A stretch of 64,000 nucleotides of DNA from Leptoclinus maculatus. Taxonomy: Eukaryota; Chordata; Actinopteri; Perciformes; Stichaeidae. The stretch covers positions 141,001 through 205,000 of the forward strand of contig JAVDOI010000134.1 of NCBI GenBank assembly GCA_032191485.1, in the 5' to 3' direction. The notes beneath the pieces are model-generated. The model was not told the origin of the DNA, searched no databases, and was given only the letters and a program-made list of their open reading frames with translations. Positions 12,010 through 22,726 of this stretch are shown here, in pieces (position 1 is the first letter of the stretch; every line of letters begins with the position of its first letter). Both the position numbers and the translations under genes were made by a program.

Positions 12010-12324
12010 TGTGTGTGTGTGTGTGTGTGTGTGGGGGTGGGGGTGTGTATGGGGCTGTTTTCCATCTGATGAATGGACATAATCTAGTGTTTCCCATCAA
12101 TTTCCTATGGCGGTCACTTTTGACCGGGAACACCATGGGTGTTACAAAGTTCACTAAACCACTACAAATTCAATGAAAGTGGTGATCAGCAACCTGATAT
12201 GTTCAAATGCCTAGTGTGGAGGATATCATGAGGCCTTGAGGTAATCAGATGTAAAACACAATATTTATGATTGATTAAAGTTGTAAATCGGTCAGATTTG
12301 ACGCGAACACGACAGGAGGGTTAA
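12010..12324. mobile_element. 3' portion of a fish piggyBac-type element ending at TTAA
   Basis: The right end reads GACAGGAGGG followed by TTAA (12321-12324). On the opposite strand this is TTAACCCTCCTGTCGTG, then a CGCGTCAAATCTGACC-type run, the terminal inverted repeat typical of abundant fish piggyBac families. The interior (TGACCGGGAACACCATGG and what follows) also matches what I remember of those elements. The left end is missing: the segment starts in a TG/GGGGTG simple repeat adjoining copy A. Confidence 0.65.
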
Positions 12325-12353
12325 GTCTGCTCTGTCCTTCGCTAGCCTCATCT

Positions 12354-12616
12354 GTTTTTCTAAAGTCATACTGCATTTTAAAGCTCAGATTCACACCTTC
12401 TAACAGAGTCCAAGAGTGTGCATGTGGCAGCTTGTCTTGGCTTTCAGCATCAGATTGAGTTACTGTAACATTTCCCTTCTGCCAGTCCAAAAATCGTCGG
12501 TAAGTGACCGTCCAATCAAATGCTGAAAGCCAACACAAGCTGCAACATAAACACTCTTAGACTCTGTTAGAAGGTTTGAATCTGAGCTTTAAAATGCAGT
12601 ATGACTTTAGAAAAAC
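12354..12616. repeat. Long foldback hairpin (about 95-bp arms, about 75-bp loop)
   Basis: The left arm (12354-12447) starts GTTTTTCTAAAGTCATACTG and ends GGCTTTCAGCAT. The right arm (about 12521-12616) starts ATGCTGAAAGCC and ends CAGTATGACTTTAGAAAAAC. The arms pair over nearly their whole length with few mismatches. It directly follows the piggyBac end and precedes the L1 ORF1 relic. It could be a foldback/MITE element; if transcribed it would make a stable dsRNA stem. Confidence 0.85.
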
Positions 12617-12632
12617 ATCTTGATTCGTTCAT

Positions 12633-13376
12633 GTGAAACACTTTGAAAAAAAAAAAAAAACTTCATCCACCTCACCAAAACCACCATGCTGCTCCGAGGT
12701 AAGCAACATACTCATGTCCATTGAAAATAAACTTTCCGGCTTTGACTCCAGACTTTCGCTCATTGAAGTCTTACACCGGGAATTCCAGGCTCTGCGCCAC
12801 AGCCTGGAGTTCAGTCAGAACCAAATCGACACACTCACTCAGGACAACAAGTCACTACAACATTCTGTCAACACGATAACCACCCAGCTCACCTCTGTTA
12901 CCGCCGACAACAAAGCTCTGAAAGAAACCATCCTGGATCTACAAGCACGCAGTATGAGAGACAATCTAGTTTCCCCCGGCATTACCGAACAAACCACAGA
13001 AGACCCCGAAAAATCAATCAAAGAATTCATGTCCATACAGCTCAAACTACCCGCAGAGACCGTCAACAACATCACATTCCACCGCGTACACCGTCTGGGA
13101 CCGAGGAACAACAATAACCGACCACGGACAATCATCGCGAAATTTGAACACTACAAACAAAAAGAACAGTTCAGACAACAAGGCAGGCAGCTCAAAGGAA
13201 CGCACTATGGACTCAACGATCAATATCCAAAAGAAATCATGCAGCGACGCAAAGTTCTGTTTCCAATCCGTAAACACATGATGAAAGAAGGAAAGGAAGC
13301 AATAATATCACTGGACAAACGATACATAGATGGACAATTGTACCGCGATAAGGACATAACCCCATGGCTCTTCTAG
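12633..13376 (+). pseudogene. L1/Tx1-type LINE ORF1 (coiled-coil RNA-binding protein), 5'-truncated
   Basis: The open frame encodes about 247 residues. The first half has a heptad-like coiled coil (NKLSGFDSRLSLIEV onward to about residue 105). It is followed by LQARSMRDNLV and a central RRM-like region (FHRVHRLGPR, RTIIAKFEHYKQKEQ), then a basic C-terminal domain (RRKVLFPIRKHMM, ending DKDITPWLF). This is the order of ORF1p, the trimeric nucleic-acid chaperone of L1 elements. No ORF2 follows; the frame runs straight into a CTCTCG repeat. The N-terminus reads through an A run and is probably not the original start. It could still be translated but has no partner ORF2 here. Confidence 0.75.
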
Positions 13377-13379
13377 ACC

Positions 13380-13566
13380 TTGCTCTCGCTCTCGCTCTCT
13401 CGCTCTCGCTCTCTCGCTCTCGCTCTCTCGCTCTCGCTCTCGCTCTCTCGCTCTCGCTCTCTCGCTCTCTCGCTCTCGCTCTCTCGCTCTCTCGCTCTCG
13501 CTCTCTCGCTCTCGCTCTCTCGCTCTCTCGCGCTCTCTCTCTCGCTCTCTCGCTCTCTCTCTCTCG

Positions 13567-13599
<33 letters not shown>

Positions 13600-13618
13600 G
13601 CTCTCTCTCTCTCTCTCC
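13380..13618. repeat. (CTCTCG)n/(CT)n low-complexity tract
   Basis: A 240-bp run of CT with periodic CG, grading into pure CT at its 3' end. It is a nearly perfect polypyrimidine strand. The long Ser/Leu/Arg and Arg/Glu frames through it are artefacts. Confidence 0.95.
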
Positions 13619-13896
13619 CATCCCTACAGCTCCGCATAAATACACATCCACACATGAAAACCCCCCTCCGTAGTTTAGGTATGCCCCTTCTCTTTTCTCT
13701 GCATTGCACTGTTTCGATTATTATACTAGTATATAGTATTGCACCTACGTCTCACTGTACCAGACACACACTCCTTTGTATTTTTGTTTTGTGTATTGTT
13801 TTACTTACTTTGTTGTGTTCATGTTCTTATATGTGTTTGTCTCTCCCTGACTCAGTGTCTGCAGGTCCTGCTGTGTCATTTACACACTCACTCACT

Positions 13897-14205
13897 ATCT
13901 CACACGCACACACGCACATGCACACACACATGCACACACGCACGTGCACGCGCGCGCACACACACACACACACGCGCACATGCACACACATGCACACACG
14001 CACGTGCACGCGCGCGCACACACACACACACACGCACACACACACACGCGCACATGCACACACACACACGCATGCACACACATGCACACACACGCACGCA
14101 CACACACACACACGCACACACACACACGCGCACATGCACACACACACACGCATGCACACACATGCACACACACGCACGCACGCACACACACAAACACACA
14201 CACAC
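13897..14205. repeat. (CA/CG/TGCA)n alternating purine-pyrimidine array with higher-order repeats
   Basis: About 300 bp of almost strictly alternating pyrimidine-purine sequence. Blocks such as CACGTGCACGCGCGCGCACA occur twice, and a larger block with GCGCACATGCACACACACAC also occurs twice. This composition favours left-handed Z-DNA. The Cys/Val and His/Thr open frames through it are spurious. Confidence 0.92.
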
Positions 14206-14229
14206 AAGAAATAGAGATTACGTGTGCTA

Positions 14230-14524
14230 CTGATTGAACTCAGGGAAAACGAAAACTTTCTGGCGAATATGCAGCATCTCCTCTCCACGACCCCACACCT
14301 GACTGAAGTTCACAGCCAAAATACAAACAAGATCAGAGAGAAGAAACAGTTCTTAAAGCATTGTTTACGAATGGGGAATGCAGTCAGAGGCTATAAGGTG
14401 CTGCAGATGACCGTACCCCCAGACAACTGGAAATGGATGGATGAGCTTGACCTGCGTGCCTCCATCGGGCTGCTGATCTTAGCAGTTGTGCAGAGGTTTC
14501 CGAGGCGAGGCTGCATCTAGTCTC
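14230..14524 (+). pseudogene. piggyBac transposase fragment, broken
   Basis: The frame contains NWKWMDELDLRASIGLLILA, which resembles the start of the DDE_Tnp_1_7 domain of fish piggyBac transposases. After a shift of frame near 14490 the DNA reads RGFRGEAASS, matching the next part of that domain. The similarity stops at 14524, exactly where hAT terminal sequence begins, so the transposase gene appears to have been cut by that element. Upstream residues are too degraded to place. Confidence 0.55.
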
Positions 14525-14686
14525 AGAAAAAGTAACTAGTTACAAGTTACTAGTTACTTCTGAAAATTGTAACTAGATTACTTTACTAGTTACTGCATTT
14601 GAAAAGTAACTTCACTACGAGTTACTTTACTTTCCATTTTTTTAAGCAAATGTCCAAATTTACCGCAAAGATACACGGACAAACAT

Positions 14687-15076
14687 CACGGACAAACGTC
14701 ACACATCACGGACAAACGTCACGGACGAACGTCACGGACGAACGTCACGGACGAACGTCACGGACGAACGTCACGGACGAACGTCACGGACGAACGTCAC
14801 GGACGAACGTCACGGACGAACGTCACGGACGAACGTCACGGACGAACGTCACGGACAACCGTCACGGACGAACGTCACGGACGAACGTCACGGACGAACG
14901 TCACGGACGAACGTCACGGACAAACGTCACGGACAAACGTCACGGACAAACGTCACGGACAAACGTCACGGACAAACGTCACGGACAAACACGTCACGGA
15001 CGAACGTCACGGACGAACGTCACGGACAAACGTCACGGACAAACGTCACGGACAAACGTCACGGACAAACGTCACG
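14687..15076. repeat. 13-bp minisatellite, unit ACGTCACGGACGA or ACGTCACGGACAA
   Basis: About 29 near-perfect copies. Units fall into blocks with GAC-G-AAC or GAC-A-AAC, one GACAACC variant and one short unit (GACAAACAC). Because 13 is not a multiple of 3, the open frame through it (a repeated 13-residue pattern with TSRTNVTDERHGR) is a by-product. Each unit contains TGACGT on one strand, a CRE half-site-like core. Confidence 0.93.
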
Positions 15077-15539
15077 GCCCTTTCATCACTTTATTTTCAA
15101 TAAAGGGCATCTCTTAGCCTTTCCACATAGTGTATTGTAATTGTAAACATATAAAAGTCAGCCATTCACTTGAACGAACATTAACCCTGTCCACACTGTC
15201 TGACCAAAGAAATCCACAAACAGGATACAAGAGGCTATGTATGGTGGAGACATTCAGGTGGGTCAATCAGCAGTAACACATTAAAAACAGGCTTTTGGAA
15301 ACATGAGACCCCACTAAACCAAATGGGGGCCTACTCCTGAGAACAAAACCAGCTTGTTATAGGAATCATTGTAGTGGTTTAAGAAAAATAGAAAAATAAA
15401 TGGCACTTAACCCAAACAATAGAAACAGAAAATGCAATTAAATAAACAGAAAATCCACTTCATCATTGCCTAAATAAACAGAAAGTGCACTTTATCCCAT
15501 GAAGTTCATAATTTTTCTCTATTCTTCAAAATAGCGATT

Positions 15540-17682
15540 GTATCGCATGAGTAAAAGTCTCTCGACTCTTTTATCCGACAGCCTGTTCCTCCTTGGGGTC
15601 AGAACAATACTGCCCAGGCTGAAAAGCCTTTCGACAGGTGCACTTGATGGTATTGGAGTGTTGTATTGCTTTGCAATATCCATAATCCTAGGGAACCTGG
15701 AGAGAACCTCCAGTTGGATCCGGGCATTTTTAAGTACTCCATGACTTCTGTTTCTGCCGTGTAGTAAAACTCCTCTTCAAAATCAAAAAAGTCAGTGTGA
15801 CTGGAGGTGGTTGGGCTCTGAACTGCTGGTCCAATCTGTGGCTCATCAGGAATCCGGGCACGACACTTTTAACAGCATCTCTTCTCTTCTCATCTTTGAG
15901 CCAGCGGACCTTGAATTTGGGCATTGTGGCAGCAGCCATGAGAGCATCCTTCCTGTCCAAGACGGATGAAAATCTGTCTTTGATCGCCTGTGATATGAAA
16001 CAGTATAGGCTACATTAGACAAACATATAGGCTACAGTTCAATAAAGGGAACAGCAACCCACATACACAGCTCTGCTGCTCATCCCACAAATGCATGTTC
16101 CTTACAAATGTGGCACCATTTAAAAGGGAAATAAACAGGCTTTCCAACGCTATAAGATTTATTGCCAAGAAGCATTGTTACAACAAAGAAATAATCTACC
16201 AAACACAAATGTCCTTACTTTTTGTGCTAAGTTTAAATGCTATACACTGTAGACTATTATGTTGGGGGTATTCATTTTATTATTCAATATGTATTTACCT
16301 GTACAATAGCTCCAGGCATGCCAGCTGTCATCTGAGAAAGGCCTTCCTTCAACGCAAGCAACTTCAATATCAGAATTTCCAAGGTTGGCAGGAGGGTGCC
16401 ATAGTAGCAATCATCATCACCTTGTAGTATATCTAATGCAGCAGCAAGAGGTTTTGACACTGTACAATATTCCTTCAGGAACCGATACTCTCGCTCAGTG
16501 ATGCATCTATCACCCAGTCTAGTTTAAATCTCTGATTGGGATCTCTATGATGAGGGACAGGGCGTCATGAGTCGAGTTCCAGCGTGTAGCAGTGGGCATG
16601 ATGAGCTTTCTTTTGATCACATCCTCAACCTGGTCTGAAGCCACAGTAGAGCGACTAGTTTTTGTCCAGAGAGCTGTGCACTTGGCGAGAGCACTTATGT
16701 AAACTGCTTTACAGTCATTGTTACTTGTCAGCCATCTCTCAAGGTCATTTTTGGAGATCAGGTTCAGTGTATGCGATGCACAGCGCAAGTGAGGCGGCAA
16801 TGAAAATGCCGCGTCTGATTCTGTAGAGTACTTCAGAAACATCAGTAAAAGTGACTTCCTCCTCATCATCGGATAGCTCGTCAGAGTCAGACCCATCATC
16901 AGGCTTGGATTTAAACATTCTGAAGGCTTTTACAAAATTGCTGCCATTATCTGTAACGCATGCTGTGACTTCATGCGATAGTCCATAAACTGAATGAATC
17001 TGTTCTATTTCATTAGCTATGACATCATATGTATGTCTTCCTCTCACTCTCTTACAGGCTAGAGCTGCCTTCTGACGTTTAAAACTAATGTTGTCAATCC
17101 AGTGAGCGGTCATTCCTAAATAACTTTTGTTGTTGGCGGACCAAATATCTGCAGTTGTTGTAACATAATCCAAGGACTCAAACGTTTTTTTCAGATTGGA
17201 TTCCATGTCGGAATAACATTGGTCTAGGTATTGGGAACATGTTTTCCTGTCTGACGTTGGCATGTGAGTGCTAGGTATTTTAGCTAGTATTTTTCTAAAC
17301 CTTGGCGATTCGATAGTGGACAGGGGAAGCATGTCTTCCACGATGTACCCGGCAACTAGTTTGTTAATTTCCATTTGTGTTACCTTCTGCGCTCCAAGAG
17401 CAAGATGCTGGAGAATCTGAGCTTGTTTAGGCGGGGTCGGTTGGTGATGAGCGTCTTCAACAGGCTAGCGGGATCTTTCGCCACAAGTTTTGAAGTGCTA
17501 TGCTGGCCTGTCAAATGCTTCAACAGGTTGCTCATTGAGTTGACAGCAGTTGAAAGACACCTCTCACCTGGACACAGAGTGCATTTTACACTAATATTTT
17601 TGCCCTTTCGAGCAACAAAGTTAAAATAATGAGAATATCGCCACTGGCTGAACCCTCCTGTCTCCGTCTCCGTCTCATCCAT
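15540..17682 (-). pseudogene. hAT transposase (BED-type zinc finger, RNase H-like core, hATC domain), frameshifted
   Basis: The N-terminal part (17682-17380) has a BED-like finger with CTLCPGE, then HLTGQH. After a frameshift near 17400, 17374-16745 encodes the catalytic region with TTADIWSANNKSYLGMTAHW and a CVTDNGSNFVKAF block, both standard hAT motifs. Another shift occurs near 16820, then CASHTLNLISKNDLE and ATRWNSTHDAL follow. Toward 15540 the hATC dimerisation signature PVERLFSLGSIVLTPRRNRL appears. An acidic run (DELSDDEEEV) lies before the second break. An intron or degraded gap probably sits near 16020-16500. With two shifts this copy is inactive. Confidence 0.8.
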
Positions 17683-17968
17683 TTTCCCGCTTCCCCTGAC
17701 GCACCAGCAGCTACGTCACTCAAATCGGTCTCTGTGGCAACGGTGCCCAGACAAGCACACAGGCAGGAAACATGCACGCACCACTAAAAGAGAACTTTTC
17801 GGACTGGCAAAAATGTCTTGGGTAACGCAGGAAAGCGCGTTCCTGAGGTCTAGTAAAGTAGTGTAGTTACCAATATTTTGAGAGTAATGCGTTACTTTAC
17901 TTCGTTACCTATAATAGTAATATCGTTACTGTAATCCGTTACTTTGTAACTCGTTACCCCCAACACTG

Positions 17969-18275
17969 CTTACCACCTCAAACAAGGGGTAAGTAGTCAG
18001 ACGGCAACAAGAGGAGGAATACGTCTGAAACTCACCACAACACCAGAACAGGGACCAGAAAGGACTGAGGCCAGGACCACAGGTGCCTTTTAAATGCTGG
18101 CACTAATTGGGGGGAGGAGCCTAGCCTGAGGGCTGCGTTCACAACCCTACACTTTCTCTGAGGAGCGTTCCCCACTACACATGGGACCAACTGTTATAGA
18201 GAACTCTTGACCTCAGCTGTCGTGTGAGTATGGACAGCACCTGGGGGCGCAGTCCATTATTGGTAAAATATGGTT
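17969..18275. other. Short unique stretch between two DNA transposons
   Basis: Nothing coding. The sequence flanks the hAT right end and may belong to an older repeat that the hAT entered. Confidence 0.35.
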
Positions 18276-19136
18276 TACCGTATTTTCCGCACTATAAGGC
18301 GCACTTAAAAGCATTTCATTTTCTCAAAAAACGACAGTGCGCCTTATAATCCGGAGCGCTTTATATATGGATTAATTCTGGTTGTGTTTACTGACCTCGA
18401 AGCGATTTTGTGTGGTACACGGCGCTCTGTCAAAATGTTTTAGTACGACTTTGGTAAACTACAAAGCCGCACCGCTTGCAGCATTACGGCTACCGTAGTC
18501 AGGAGTCTCACCGGTAGTTCTGGACGAGGTGTAAGCATAAGCATGCATAAGTATCATAGCTCGCTGTGTGAGTCACGCAGACTCCACTAACTGTGTGTTT
18601 ACATGTCTGTAATCATAAAGCTACAGCTGTCTCAGAACGCTGCCGTTAGCAGACGTGCTAACTAACGAGCTAACAAGCTAGGGGTAATCTGCCTCTATCT
18701 TTCAAGACACCTGCCCAGCTGTTCACTTGTTCTCACAACACAACTCAGTTTCTCACTGATGGCCATTATTTATTCTGTGTGTTTACATGTCTGTAATCAT
18801 AAAGCTACAGCTGTCTCAGAACGCTGCCGTTAGCAGACGTGCTAACTAACGAGCTAACAAGCTACACTACACGATGTAAACAGTCCGTCCCCCAGATCGT
18901 CACATGATGAACTGTAAGCTCGTCATAAGCTCGTCATATGCATCACATCTCGCTGTGTGAGTCTCGTACTATCTCGTGAGAATACGGACACGGAAGTGGA
19001 GAATCTACAGATTTCTTCAGAGCGCCCGCGCCTTATAGTCTGGTGCGCTTTATATATGAAAAAAGATCGAAAATAGACCATTCATTGACAGTGCGCCTTA
19101 TAATCCAGTGCGCCCTATAGTGCGGAAAATACGGTA
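18276..19136. mobile_element. TA-flanked MITE with CCGTATTTTCCGCACTATAA inverted ends
   Basis: The left end is TA-CCGTATTTTCCGCACTATAA then GGCGCAC, and the right end is its inverse (GCGGAAAATACGG-TA). The element is 857 bp between TA dinucleotides, with a second, inner GCGCCTTATAATCC motif at both ends. No transposase is present. A TA duplication suggests Tc1/mariner-like mobilisation, but the superfamily is not certain. Confidence 0.75.
18588..18865. repeat. Internal direct duplication in the MITE
   Basis: A block of about 93 bp beginning TGTGTGTTTACATGTCTGTA and ending CTAACAAGCTA occurs at 18588-18682 and again at 18773-18865, nearly identical, separated by about 90 bp. It marks a recent internal duplication within the element family. 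Confidence 0.85.
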
Positions 19137-19339
19137 ACTTGTTTTAATACCTAACTTCTACACCAGGGCTCCATCTATGTACCAATCTACTTCCTATGTG
19201 TTGGTCCAGTCCCTCCCTCACTACATCCTGTGAATCTGTGTATAAACACTCTCTGAGGAGGCTCTATCCCTTCATGAGCCTTCACCTGTCTCTTCCTTAT
19301 CCGGTGTACCATCAGATTCCCCATTGTCTGCTTTCAAAC

Positions 19340-20110
19340 GTGACTTGTTTGCATGTTTAACTCTACTGGCTCAGCACCTGGTGCTGCTGAAGTGGAGACA
19401 TGTTTCTTCATCAGGTTCAAGGCACATCTTCTGAGGTGTGGATACTTGTGTTCCATCAGTACGTCCCATAACTCTTCATTCATGCCAGGTGTTTCCCTTG
19501 ATTTGATCTCAATGTAAATGTGCAGTGAGAGAATCTCTTTCTCAGCAGCAAAGCTGTCCAGGTGGAACACTGATACTATTGAGCTCTCAGTGAAGCTCTT
19601 CTGATGTTCTCATGTTGCTCCTCATAGATGTCAAGCTGCACAATGTCTTTGTCCTGATGTTTCACTTCTGTCTGCATGTGAGGAACGTTCACAGCGTTAA
19701 AGCCTACTTGACAGCAGTCGTGTCTTTTAAACGTGTTTCCTTCATGATCCTGTTGATGACATGTTCCTCATAATCCTGCAGCTCTAAATCAGCTTCTTGA
19801 ACAGTAAAGGGAGATCTGTCACAAACACTGAATCCTAAAGCCACTGGTAGTCCTCTAGCTGTGCATCTTCTGCATGTAATGAAAGATTCAGAAAGTCTCA
19901 TTGAATGTCAACTACAATGTTCCTCTGCTCAGCCATCTTACATCAGTGTGCAGCAGTAGGTCTCTGTGTTCAAAGCCCTTCTCCTCCAAGTGAGTCCAGA
20001 ATACCGTTCTCTGTAGAGTCCTGGTCCCAACACAACTCACAATCTTCAAGGCAACAACCCTCCCTTCTTTCATGTTGAACATCTTCCACCACAACGCTGC
20101 TGGTGAATTC
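19340..20110 (-). pseudogene. Degraded hAT-type (ZBED/SCAND3-like) transposase relic
   Basis: Minus-strand fragments line up in order with the C-terminal half of domesticated-type hAT transposases. They are HRDLLLHTDVRWLSRG (about 19925-19980), a region around DLELQDYEEHVINRIMKE (about 19720-19800) and YPHLRRCALNLMKKH (about 19395-19440), which corresponds to the hATC YP-LRKLAL segment. Stops and frame changes separate them. It is a different lineage from the hAT at 14531-17968. The relic directly abuts copy B of the large repeat. Confidence 0.6.
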
Positions 20111-20152
20111 TACATGATAATGAAGGAAGTAGAGGAAAACTCTCTCTGTTAT

Positions 20153-21787
20153 GTAACGCGCGGTGCCGCCGCACGTTCTTTATGAATAAATGAACAAAGA
20201 GAGGCCTCCTGTTGGAAACGAACAGACGTGAACGAGGATCCCTCAGAAGTGTATGCGCCGACTGAGAGGACCTCGCAGGCGACGGACAGACCCGAACTGC
20301 CGCCGGGGTGACCACGGATCCACGGGGCTCGTGTCCCGATGTCCGGTCGTCCCCCTGTGAGCGCCCCTTAGTGCAGGAAAAGGACTGCGAGAAGGGGGAG
20401 AGATGCGGAGGACCAGTGCTCTCTCTATATGACTCACTCACCTGGCCTGAGGGAGAATGGCTGAAAAGGAGACAGTTTCGTCCCCTGCACACTCTCCGAA
20501 ATTACCTCAAAAGCCTCCGCTAAGAGAAACCTATACGGGTCGCCAATCTTAGATAATAATACATCACCAACAGAATAGCAACCAGTAGCGCGCTTGCTGT
20601 GTTGTCTTGATCACAAAACATTGAGTTACTGTTTAGTTTAGTATTTTGCTCGAATAGTCGTCGGTTTTAACGTCTTTATTAATTCTGTAAGTTTTAAATA
20701 TTTGTATACCCCTGCCCAGAGCCCAACAGATATAAAGCTCTTTTCAAACGTTATGAAGCGGGGCTTTCCCCGGTCTTCTCTTAACTATAGAAACGGATGT
20801 TAGTATATGTAGGTGTGTGTGCAGTAGTTGCATCAGTCGTGTGCCGTGCTGGAAGTCCTTCAACTTTTCGTCCAATTCAAAGTACACCGTTTGGTTCTAA
20901 TACAGAGACAAATTATCAATTAAATGACTTAAAGAACAAAATGGAAAAATAATTCAAAAACCCTGAACTCAGTGAGCAAGCTGTTATTTAAAAAGTCCGG
21001 AGATTCTAAGAAATAAGTTTGAACCCCACGCAGGTAAAGACCTGGTGGACTTCTCCCTAATGCACCCCGATCTTCTAAAACCGAGAATATTTATACTCTA
21101 GATCTACCGGGGGTGTTTTCACTTGGGAGGCCTCACATGGGCTTGGTAACCCCCGTGAGTTTAGTCATACATTGATAGACCTGTTGTTGGTTACCCCAAA
21201 GACCTCTACTGATACTCAGGACATAGGAACACGCCATGCTCACTGGTTAATAATTATACTCTGACCCAGATACCTCCTCGTAAGATTTCAACAGGTTACA
21301 GGGATAAATGGTAATACATCAAACAATAAAAGATTTTAACACATGATACACCATTGTGCCCAGCGTATGATTAATAACTGAGTATACTCATATATACGTA
21401 CTCTTCTGCATTAAAGCGTCCATGTCCTTACGGGACAAGAATACGGACGCGGCTCAAGGCCTTAACAAAAGCCTAAAAGTTAAAGGTGACTTACATAAAA
21501 AGTCAAAAATTAAAAGTGTGTGTGTTAAGGCTAAGCCTAAAAGTGTGTGTGTTAAGGCTAAGCCTAAAGTTAAAGGTAACTTACATAAAAAGTAAAAAAT
21601 TAAGTGTGTGTGTGTGAAGGCATGTGCAGTGACGCATGGCCAAGGTGACCTGGCAGACATTAATGCGACAGCAGGCCTCAAGGCCTGTGAGAAGGGTTAG
21701 GAAGGTTCAGGTCCGAGACTGTTACATATTACCTAGACAGTACCTGTCCTTACTTAACCACGAGGTCCCCTGGAAAGTCCCTGCACA
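20153..21787. mobile_element. Large dispersed repeat, copy B
   Basis: It starts TGTAACGCGCGGTGCCGCC like copy A, runs in the same order and ends in the region CTAGACAGTACCTGTCC, then GGAAAGTCC, before a TG-rich run. It lacks copy A's TTAA insert (at 20925-20940 the sequence goes straight from CAATTAA to GACTTAAAGAAC). It also lacks a second segment around the CCACAGGGGCTGGG block and has fewer tandem units at 21475-21620. The two copies are about 11 kb apart in direct orientation. Confidence 0.75.
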
Positions 21788-22402
21788 TGAGTGTGTGTGT
21801 GTGTGAGTGTGTGTGTGTCAGTCTATGTCGTAACTGCACATCCGTGCAGCAGGCGCCGTCTTACAAGAGACACAGAGCCCTATGCCTCTTTCAGTTACTT
21901 TTTTGTTTTACTGTATTTTTCATTCATTGTTTTGCTGAGCAGCAATATGGTGCCGTTAACACCTAATAACCAGGGCCTTCCGTGCAGAAAGAATCCACAA
22001 TTTCGCAAATACTCCAGCTCATCTAACAGTTAGCACAACATGATGAACCCAGTAGCACTAATCCGTCTCTGAGCTTCTGTGCACCGTTTTGTAATGCAGC
22101 TCCAAAGTGCTCTACTGTGGTAAGACCACGCTCACATTGTAGACAAGACAGACGCTGTTTGAATCTCAGTGAACATGAAGAGAATCCTCCTCCAGTCTGA
22201 CTAAATATGTTAACTTTATCATCTTTTGATATTTGTGTTTTGAGCTAACTTAGCCAGCTGGTTATTGATTATTATTATTAATATAATTATTATTGACTTA
22301 TTGTATTATTTAATGAATCTCTGAATTGTTGTTTCATGACATCTTGTTATTTAGTGTCTGGTGTCTTCTCTCTCTCTCTTTCATCTTCTCTCATCTCTCC
22401 AG
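21788..22402. other. 5' flank of the SRCR-Ig gene; no exon recognised
   Basis: TG repeat, then ordinary sequence and an AT-rich ATTATTATT stretch. I looked for a signal-peptide exon ending phase 1 and found none. Confidence 0.35.
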
Positions 22403-22726
22403 ACTCTGTCAGGCTGGTGAATGGGACTAGTCTGTGCTCAGGCAGACTGGAGGTGAAGTCTAACCAGTCTAACCAGTCTAACCAGTGGTGGTCCTCAGTG
22501 TGTGAAGATGACTTTGACCAGCAGGATGCAGAGGTGGTCTGTAGGGAGCTTGGCTGTGGGGCTCCTTCAGTCCTCCAGGGGGCGCTCTATGGAGAAGTGG
22601 AGGCTCCAATGTGGACCAAAGAGTTCCAGTGTGGAGGCAATGAGTCTGCTCTCCTGGACTGTAGAAGCTCAGGCTCAGATAGAAACACCTGCTCACCTGG
22701 CAAAGCTGTTGGACTCACCTGCTCAG
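22403..22726 (+). CDS. SRCR domain 1 exon
   Basis: A single phase 1-1 exon of 108 codons with the usual SRCR cysteine layout, including the VCREL-CG and LDC blocks. It carries a triple SNQ repeat (codons TCTAACCAG three times) just before WWSSV, where relatives normally have only a few residues, so this loop has expanded. Confidence 0.85.

Larger units (their letters stand above)
8834..12010. mobile_element. Large dispersed repeat, copy A (type uncertain, possibly LTR-derived)
   Basis: It begins TGTAACGCGCGGTGCCGCC, and long stretches match 20153-21787 almost base for base. Examples are the blocks around CTGTTGGAAACGAACAGA, CCGGTCGTCCCCCTGTGAG, GGGGCTTTCCCCGGTCTTC and CATGTCCTTACGGGACAAG. 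Relative to copy B it has an extra segment near 9555-9665 and a 1.33-kb TTAA-flanked insert. No protein-coding gene was found in it. The TG start suits an LTR, but I could not pair a CA end or a target duplication, so the class is open. Confidence 0.7.
14531..17968 (-). mobile_element. hAT-superfamily DNA transposon, left end truncated
   Basis: The right end (17968 read leftward) is CAGTGTTGGGGGTAACGAGT, a common fish hAT terminus rich in GTAAC/GTTAC motifs. The left end (14531 on) has the matching AGTAACTAGTTAC arrays but lacks the outer CAGTGTTGGG. No 8-bp target duplication could be matched (the right flank is CTTACCAC), consistent with a lost left tip. Inside are a minus-strand transposase gene and a 13-bp minisatellite in the 3' noncoding part. 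Confidence 0.8.

Noticed and set aside
13308..13709. Ser/Leu/Arg and Arg/Glu/Ser open frames
   Set aside because: Simple-sequence CTCTCG repeat; no start context or conserved protein.
13654..14288. His/Thr-rich and Cys/Val-rich open frames
   Set aside because: Artefacts of the CA/CG alternating array.
14599..15117. 172-residue frame with repeated TSRTNVTDERHGR peptide
   Set aside because: A 13-bp minisatellite without stops in any frame; it lies in hAT 3' noncoding DNA.
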